Positions 58,688-64,000 of a stretch of 64,000 nt of DNA are shown here, piece after piece. The notes under the pieces were generated by a model. That model saw only the letters and a list, made by a program, of their open reading frames with translations, was not told the origin of the DNA and ran no database searches. This DNA is from Oryzobacter telluris. Lineage in GTDB: Bacteria; Actinomycetota; Actinomycetes; Actinomycetales; Dermatophilaceae. Location: assembly GCF_043099285.1 (NCBI RefSeq), contig NZ_CP170723.1, positions 1 through 64,000 of the forward strand, given 5' to 3'. Every line of letters begins with the position of its first letter. Positions within the stretch are counted from its first letter, which is position 1. Both the position numbers and the translations under genes were made by a program.

Positions 58688-60040
58688 TCACGGTCTTTCC
58701 GTGACAGGAGGGTATGCAGCGCTGCCGACAGCACCCTCGTGGTTTTCCACAGGGTGCCCAGAGGGCAACCTGGCAAGGGTACCGGCCCGGGACGGATCGC
58801 CCCAACTCGTCGCCATCCACGCCTGCCGGGCCACCCAGACCAGCGCGGCGAGGCGCAGCGACAGGGCCAGGGCGTACCACCCGGCGGGTAGCCCCCTGGA
58901 GGGGTCCGTGGCCGCCGCGAGGTGCGCGAGCAGGGCGGCACCGTGCACCGCCTCGGCCGCGGCCCACAGGAGGTGGTCGCGCCAGCGCAGCCCCGCGAGG
59001 GCGGCGAACGGCAGCACCCACAGGGCCGCACCGACGGGGAGCGAGGGTCCGGTGGCGAGCAGTGCCACCAGGCCGACCACGACGACCGACGCCGCGCTCG
59101 CCCCCGGGCGCCGCGCCGCCAGGAGCACCAGCGCCGCCGCGAGCACCACCCCGAGCCCCGCGACGAGGGCCACCTGCCCGGCCTTGACCGGGTGCAGGGC
59201 CAGCGTGCCCAGGTAGAGAAGCGATCCCGGCCGGGCCCCTCCCTCGAGCCAGGCGGTGACCGGCCCGGTGAGGGTGCGCGCGTCGAGCAGCCCGACGACG
59301 ACCACCACCGCGGCCACCGTGGATCCCGCGGCCACGACCAGCGGCCGCACCGCAGCGCGCCCTCCCGGACCCGGCACGACGACGAGGGCGAGCAGGACGA
59401 CCGCGGCCGGCGCCCCGCCCATCAGGGCCAGTCCGACGAGCACCCCCGCCAGGGTGGGGCGCCCGCGGCTCCAGGCCCACAGCGCCACGACGGCGAGCGC
59501 CACCGGCACGAGCACCGGCGAGACCAGCACGGTGAGCGCGAGCACGGGCGACAGCGCCAGGGCCACGGGGTCGGCGGCCGGGTGGCGGCGGACCGTGGCG
59601 ACCGCGACGACGAGGCCGGAGAGCACCGCGGCGGTCAGCACCACCCACAGCGCGAGGAACCACCGCTGCTGTCCGACGCCTCCCCCCGGCGCGAGGCCGG
59701 CCAGCAGGGCGTGCACCGCTCCCGTGACCACCGGCTCCTCCGTGTGGACCGACCCGGTGAGGAAGGCCAGCAGCCCGCGCCCGAGGTCGTGGCCCGCGAC
59801 CTCGGCGACGAGCGGCGAGGCGCACTGGCGCCACAGCGGTGCCCGGCCGCCCCATCCGGACGACAGGCACGCGGCCTGGCGCAGCAGGGCCGCCGACAGC
59901 GGCAGCGCGAGGAGCAGCACGACCGGAGCGAGCGCGGCGATCGGACCCGCCGCACGCCGACGGAGCCGGCGCCCCGCCGGCCCCCCGAGGAGGGGGACCA
60001 GCGGGAGCGCCGGCTCACGAGGTGGCTGCTCGCCGGACAC
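58688..60040 (-). CDS. multi-span membrane protein, GT87/DUF2029-like
   Basis: A 450-residue protein with about ten or more membrane helices rich in Leu, Val and Ala. In position it equals Rv0051 of M. tuberculosis (between ponA1 and rpsF), which is a DUF2029/GT87-like alpha-mannosyltransferase-type protein. It lacks obvious soluble catalytic motifs beyond the early extracytoplasmic loop with charged residues. GTG 60040 is the start, 15 bases after the ponA stop. Likely a polyprenyl-phosphate-mannose-dependent enzyme, by synteny more than by motif. Confidence 0.75.
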   Translation of the reverse strand: MSGEQPPREPALPLVPLLGGPAGRRLRRRAAGPIAALAPVVLLLALPLSAALLRQAACLSSGWGGRAPLWRQCASPLVAEVAGHDLGRGLLAFLTGSVHTEEPVVTGAVHALLAGLAPGGGVGQQRWFLALWVVLTAAVLSGLVVAVATVRRHPAADPVALALSPVLALTVLVSPVLVPVALAVVALWAWSRGRPTLAGVLVGLALMGGAPAAVVLLALVVVPGPGGRAAVRPLVVAAGSTVAAVVVVVGLLDARTLTGPVTAWLEGGARPGSLLYLGTLALHPVKAGQVALVAGLGVVLAAALVLLAARRPGASAASVVVVGLVALLATGPSLPVGAALWVLPFAALAGLRWRDHLLWAAAEAVHGAALLAHLAAATDPSRGLPAGWYALALSLRLAALVWVARQAWMATSWGDPSRAGTLARLPSGHPVENHEGAVGSAAYPPVTERP

Positions 60041-60055
60041 CGTCCGCCTGACGCG

Positions 60056-62287
60056 TCAGGGGAGGATCGGTGAGACCGTCTCCGACGGCTGCGGCGGTCC
60101 GGGGCTCGGGTTGCCGTTCGTCTTCGACTCCGACGGGGTGGGCGTCGGCGGGGCCGTCGTCGAGGGCGGCGCCGTGGTCGAGGGCGGGGCGGTCGTGGTC
60201 GGCGGCGGCGGCGGGGGCGGCGGGTCGGCATCCGGGTTGATGTTGGCCGGCTTCGGGAACGGCGCGATCTTGCTGCCGTCGAGGGCCTTCTTCATGTACG
60301 CGGTCCAGATGCGGGCCGGGAAGGTGCCACCGGTGATGTTGCCCTCGCCGGGGAGGTCCTGCATCTCCAGCTCCTCGCCGTTCTTGCCGCTGCGGTACAG
60401 CCCGACGGCGGCCTGGAGCTGCGGGACGTAGCCGTTGAACCACGCCGAGCGGAAGCTCTCCGAGGTGCCGGTCTTGCCCGCGGCGGGGCGGCCGAGGTTC
60501 TGGCCGACGTAGCGGGCGGTGCCGCCGTCGACCGGCTCGCGCATCGCGGTGATGACGTCGGCCATGAGGTCCTTGTCGAAGACCTGCTGGGTCTTCTTCT
60601 TCACCTTGATGGTCGGGACGCCCTCGTCCACGAAGCGGATCTCGCGCACGATGTACGGGTCGGCGCGCAGGCCCTGCGCCGCGATGGTGGCGTAGGCGTT
60701 GGCCATGTCCATCACCGTGACGTAGTCGGTGCCGAGCACGTTGCTCATGTTGGGCTCGAGCGTGCTGCGGACGCCGGCGTCCTGCGCCGCCTTCATCGAC
60801 TTGTCGGGGCCGGCCTCGATGTTCAGCGCCGCGTAGACGGTGTTGACCGAGTTCTTCGTCGCCTTGAGCAGGTCGATCTGGCCGAAGGACTCGTCGCCGA
60901 AGTTCTTCACGCGACCGCGACGGCCGTTGCTCGTCTTGGCGCCGGGGTCGGCGAACTCCTCGAAGTACTGCGGGCTGCGGCCGTCGAAGCGGGTCTTCAG
61001 GCTGACCTTCTCGGACTGCAGGGCGGCGATGAGGCTGAAGATCTTGAAGGTCGAGCCGGCCTGCATCTTGTCCTGCGTCGCGGCGTTCTGCTGCCGCTTC
61101 ATGTAGTCCTCGCCGCCGTAGAGCGCGACGATGCCGCCGTCACCCGGCTTGATCGAGGCCATGCCGACGTGGACGTCCTTGGCCTCGGGCCGCTCGTCCT
61201 GGACCGCCTTGACCATCGCGGCCTGCTTGGTCTTCTCGATGGTCGACACGATCCGCAGGCCACCGCGGTCGATGTCGGACTCGGGGATCTTGTACGTGGT
61301 GACCAGCTCGTTCTTGATCATCTGGGTGAGGTAGCCGGTCGGGCCGCTCTGCGTGCGCTTGACGAACGGCTTGACCTCGGGGAACGCCGCCTTGTCGCGC
61401 TCGGCCTGGCTGAGCCAGCCCTTCTCGACCATCGCGTCGAGGATGAAGCCCGAGCGCTCCTTGGCGTTCGCCGTCTGCTTGTCGCCCAGGGCCGGGTCGT
61501 ACAGCGACGGGCCACGGATGACGGAGGCGAGGAACGCGCTCTCGGCCGGCGTCAGCTTCGAGACGTCCTTGCGGAAGTACGCCTTCGACGCCGTCTGGAT
61601 GCCGTAGGCGCCGCGGCCGTAGTAGATGGTGTTGAGGTAGTTCTCGAGGATCTGGTCCTTGGTCTGCTGCTTGTCGATCTTGATCGAGATGAGGATCTCG
61701 CGCGCCTTGCGCGACGCGGTGCGGTCGGCGGTGAGGAAGTAGTTCTTCACGTACTGCTGGGTGATCGTGGAGCCACCCTGGGTGACCTGGCCGCCCTTGA
61801 CCGCGACCCACACGGCGCGCGCGATGCCCGTGGGCGAGATGCCGTTGTTCTGGTAGAAGTCCTGGTCCTCCGCCGCGAGCATCGCCTTCTGCATGTGGTC
61901 GGGGACCTGCGACAGCTTCACCGACTCGCGGTTGCCGTCGGCGTCGGAGAGGCGGGCGAGCTCGTTCTTGCCGTCGGAGTAGTAGACGATCGACGCCTGC
62001 GCCGTGGCGATCTCGTTCGGCTTGGGGATGTCGGTCATCGCGTAGGCGATGCCCACCCCGATGACACCGAGGAGGAAGAGCACCCCCGCGGTCCACAGGG
62101 CCCGGATGGTCCAGGTGCGACGGCGCGAACGCGGGGGCTTCCCGCCCGGGCCGCGGCCTCGGGGGCCACCGGCCGGGGGACGTCCGGGGCGAGCGGCGGC
62201 GGCACCCGCCGGAGCGGTACCGCGGGGGGCTCGGGACGCCTGCGCGGCCTTGGCCTCGGCGCGGGTTCGGGGCTTGCGGGTGCTCAT
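60056..62287 (-). CDS. ponA: bifunctional penicillin-binding protein PBP1
   Basis: A 743-residue class A PBP that polymerises and crosslinks peptidoglycan. Cytoplasmic basic tail, one membrane helix at about 66-84, transglycosylase domain with catalytic Glu140 (AAEDQDFY), transpeptidase domain with Ser412 in STFK, SVN at 480-482 and KTG at 605-607, and a Pro/Thr-rich C-terminal tail with TTAPPS repeats. ATG 62287 with CGGAG upstream; the frame is open 21 codons more but without support. Confidence 0.95.
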   Translation of the reverse strand: MSTRKPRTRAEAKAAQASRAPRGTAPAGAAAARPGRPPAGGPRGRGPGGKPPRSRRRTWTIRALWTAGVLFLLGVIGVGIAYAMTDIPKPNEIATAQASIVYYSDGKNELARLSDADGNRESVKLSQVPDHMQKAMLAAEDQDFYQNNGISPTGIARAVWVAVKGGQVTQGGSTITQQYVKNYFLTADRTASRKAREILISIKIDKQQTKDQILENYLNTIYYGRGAYGIQTASKAYFRKDVSKLTPAESAFLASVIRGPSLYDPALGDKQTANAKERSGFILDAMVEKGWLSQAERDKAAFPEVKPFVKRTQSGPTGYLTQMIKNELVTTYKIPESDIDRGGLRIVSTIEKTKQAAMVKAVQDERPEAKDVHVGMASIKPGDGGIVALYGGEDYMKRQQNAATQDKMQAGSTFKIFSLIAALQSEKVSLKTRFDGRSPQYFEEFADPGAKTSNGRRGRVKNFGDESFGQIDLLKATKNSVNTVYAALNIEAGPDKSMKAAQDAGVRSTLEPNMSNVLGTDYVTVMDMANAYATIAAQGLRADPYIVREIRFVDEGVPTIKVKKKTQQVFDKDLMADVITAMREPVDGGTARYVGQNLGRPAAGKTGTSESFRSAWFNGYVPQLQAAVGLYRSGKNGEELEMQDLPGEGNITGGTFPARIWTAYMKKALDGSKIAPFPKPANINPDADPPPPPPPPTTTAPPSTTAPPSTTAPPTPTPSESKTNGNPSPGPPQPSETVSPILP

Positions 62288-62421
62288 GCGACTCCGGGGA
62301 AGGGGTTCGGGGACGGACCCGGGCTGGGTTCGAGAGGACGTCGGGTCCAACGGCCAGTATGACCGGGTTCCTGGGGGAAACCCGAAATCGCGACGCCGGG
62401 GCCGGGGCCGGGTCGCCCGAT

Positions 62422-62457
62422 CACAGATGTATCGCTGCGATATATCTGTGTTAGCGT
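62422..62457 (+). promoter_or_regulatory. long palindromic operator and -10 box of the padR gene
   Basis: Arms CACAGATGTATCG (62422-62434) and CGATATATCTGTG (62438-62450) differ from perfect symmetry at one position, with a three-base centre. A -10 box TAGCGT follows at 62452-62457. A dimeric regulator, probably the PadR protein itself, should bind here and repress its own gene; ponA is divergent on the other side. Confidence 0.7.
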
Positions 62458-62523
62458 CAAGCAGACAAACGTCGACTATGTCTGGTGGGTTCCCCCGGGG
62501 CCTGCCGCGACCGGAGGAGTGCC

Positions 62524-63090
62524 GTGGTCAGCCGCCGAGCCCACTTGCTGGAGTTCGCCGTCCTCGGCCTGCTCCACGAGGGCCCGACCCACGGGTACGA
62601 CCTGCGCCGCCGCCTCAACACCGCGCTCGGCCCGTTTCGCGCGCTGTCCTACGGCACCCTCTACCCCGCGCTCAAGGGCCTGCTCGGCCGCGGCCTCATC
62701 GCCGAGACCGCCGACGTCCCCGGCCCCACGAGCAAGCGGCCCCGCGTCGTCTACGAGCTGACCGCCGCCGGCAAGGAGCACTTCGCCGACCTCGTCGCGC
62801 GTGCCGACGCCTCCTCCTGGGAGGACGACGGCTTCGACGTCCGCTTCGCCTTCTTCGCCCGCACCGAGCACGACGTGCGGCTGCGCATCCTCGAGGGTCG
62901 CCGCTCGCGCCTCGAGGAGGACCTCGACCGCGTCCGCGACGCCTCCACCCGCTCGCGCGAGCGGCTCGACGCCTGGACCTCTGCTCTGCAGCAGCACGGC
63001 GAGGAGCAGGCCGCCCGCGAGGTGCGCTGGCTCTCCGAGCTCATCGACGCCGAGCGTCGCCACCCCACCGACCCCGGCCCCCAGCCGTAG
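62524..63090 (+). CDS. PadR-family regulator
   Basis: A 188-residue PadR protein as found next to ino1 in M. tuberculosis (Rv0047c). The winged helix is at about residues 6-85 (HLLEFAVLGLLHEGPTHGYDLRRRL, then YGTLYPALKGLLGRG), followed by a C-terminal helical domain with a coiled coil (about 118-165). GTG 62524 has GGAGGAG upstream. 73 bases separate it from ino1, so they may be cotranscribed. Confidence 0.9.
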   Translation: MVSRRAHLLEFAVLGLLHEGPTHGYDLRRRLNTALGPFRALSYGTLYPALKGLLGRGLIAETADVPGPTSKRPRVVYELTAAGKEHFADLVARADASSWEDDGFDVRFAFFARTEHDVRLRILEGRRSRLEEDLDRVRDASTRSRERLDAWTSALQQHGEEQAAREVRWLSELIDAERRHPTDPGPQP

Positions 63091-63163
63091 GTGCCGACCG
63101 CGTCATCAGGGCGCACCGGCACACCCCGTCCACCATCCACCCGACATCCCCCAGGAGAAGCCC

Positions 63164-64000
63164 ATGGGTTCCATTCGCGTCGCCATCGTCGGCGTCGGCA
63201 ACTGCGCGTCCTCGCTCGTGCAGGGCGTGCACTACTACCGTGACGCCGACGCCACGGCCACCGTGCCCGGCCTCATGCACGTGAACTTCGGCGAGTACCA
63301 CGTCCGGGACGTCGAGTTCGTCGCGGCGTTCGACGTCGACGACAAGAAGGTCGGCAAGGACCTCGCCGAGGCGATCAACGCCTCCGAGAACAACACCATC
63401 AAGATCGCCGACGTCCCCACCACCGGCGTCACCGTCCAGCGCGGCACCACCCTCGACGGCCTGGGCAAGTACTACCGCCAGACGATCGACGAGTCCGGCG
63501 CCGAGACGGTCGACGTCGTCGCCGCCCTGCGTGACGCCAAGGTCGACGTCCTCGTGTCCTACCTCCCGGTGGGCTCGGAGCAGGCCGACAAGTTCTACGC
63601 CCAGTGCGCCATCGACGCCGGCGTCGCGTTCGTCAACGCCCTGCCGGTCTTCATCGCCTCCGACCCCGAGTGGGCCGCGAAGTTCGAGGCGGCGGGCGTG
63701 CCGGTCATCGGTGACGACATCAAGAGCCAGGTCGGCGCGACCATCACGCACCGCGTCATGGCCAAGCTGTTCGAGGACCGCGGCGTGCAGCTCGACCGCA
63801 CCTACCAGCTCAACGTCGGCGGCAACATGGACTTCAAGAACATGCTCGAGCGCGAGCGCCTGGAGTCCAAGAAGATCTCCAAGACCCAGGCCGTGACCTC
63901 GAACCTCACCGGGTCGCTCGCGGGCAAGATCGACGACCGCAACGTCCACATCGGCCCGTCGGACTACGTCGCCTGGCTCGACGACCGCAAGTGGGCCTAC
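63164..64000 (+). CDS. ino1: inositol-3-phosphate synthase, 3' end outside the window
   Basis: 279 codons of an actinobacterial Ino1, which makes inositol-3-phosphate from glucose-6-phosphate with NAD, for phosphatidylinositol and mycothiol. The NAD motif GVGNCASSL is at about residues 10-18, with YLPVGSEQ, IGDDIKSQVGATITHR and NVGGNMDFKNM, all typical. ATG 63164 with CAGGAGA upstream. Its presence shows that inositol is both made and broken down by this organism. Confidence 0.96.
   Translation, partial: MGSIRVAIVGVGNCASSLVQGVHYYRDADATATVPGLMHVNFGEYHVRDVEFVAAFDVDDKKVGKDLAEAINASENNTIKIADVPTTGVTVQRGTTLDGLGKYYRQTIDESGAETVDVVAALRDAKVDVLVSYLPVGSEQADKFYAQCAIDAGVAFVNALPVFIASDPEWAAKFEAAGVPVIGDDIKSQVGATITHRVMAKLFEDRGVQLDRTYQLNVGGNMDFKNMLERERLESKKISKTQAVTSNLTGSLAGKIDDRNVHIGPSDYVAWLDDRKWAY

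Overview
The window is a stretch of chromosome from a high-GC actinobacterium. The third codon positions are overwhelmingly G or C, and Lsr2, the ponA / GT87-like / rpsF-ssb-rpsR-rplI block, a PadR gene and ino1 sit in an order known from Mycobacterium tuberculosis (Rv0046c to about Rv0056). Many genes start without a Shine-Dalgarno sequence 6 to 9 bases after a TANNNT -10 box, which suggests leaderless mRNAs. A member of Micrococcales (Intrasporangiaceae-like) is my best guess, but that is inference. No transposase, integrase, CRISPR array, rRNA or complete tRNA gene was seen.

Region 1 (1-12.9 kb) is a divergent catabolic locus. Leftward runs a compact ten-gene operon: a peptide-type ABC importer (binding lipoprotein, two permeases, two ATPases), aldo/keto reductase, HpcH/HpaI-type aldolase, sialidase-fold protein, SDR and an MFS transporter cut by the window edge. 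Rightward run a DUF1537 four-carbon acid sugar kinase, a PdxA2-type dehydrogenase and a DeoR regulator. One palindrome (9701-9717) provides the -35 region of both divergent promoters, and a second copy of the same half-sites lies inside the kinase gene. The kinase plus PdxA2 pair points to tetronate breakdown to dihydroxyacetone phosphate; the sialidase-fold protein, aldolase and importer make this a candidate undescribed pathway.

Region 2 (12.9-17.6 kb) holds an Imm-5-like protein, methionine aminopeptidase, a DHA2 efflux pump divergent from its TetR regulator with three operator copies, and two small proteins (AHSA1-like and DUF1905/YdeI-like).

Region 3 (17.6-29 kb) is a myo-inositol catabolic locus: TIM-barrel isomerase, iolA/mmsA, iolG, iolB, an aldolase-like protein, iolC, a divergent GntR regulator, a transaldolase-family protein, iolD and an iolE-like gene. 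A shared operator AATGTTCTAACA is found at three promoters. No inositol importer is in view.

Region 4 (29-44.3 kb) has an AAA ATPase, a VOC protein, lysS, lsr2, a FhuF-like protein, and a non-homologous end-joining locus: LigD polymerase and ligase as separate overlapping genes, a block of degenerate ~60-bp repeats, a DUF222-HNH protein, Ku and a NYN nuclease that seems to start at CTG overlapping the Ku stop codon. A PadR-linked drug ABC exporter, a Nei-type glycosylase and a small SPFH protein follow.

Region 5 (44.5-57 kb) contains clpC, a structured intergenic region with an iron-box-like site, argA, a membrane-anchored HExxH peptidase, a DUF305 lipoprotein, an LVIVD-repeat secreted protein, a MOSC protein and the DNA-repair series radA-disA-mutY. 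radA has a promoter matching the RecA-NDp (PafBC-dependent) DNA-damage motif.

Region 6 (56.8-64 kb) is the conserved rplI-rpsR-ssb-rpsF-GT87-ponA block, then a PadR regulator and the 5' part of ino1, cut by the window end.
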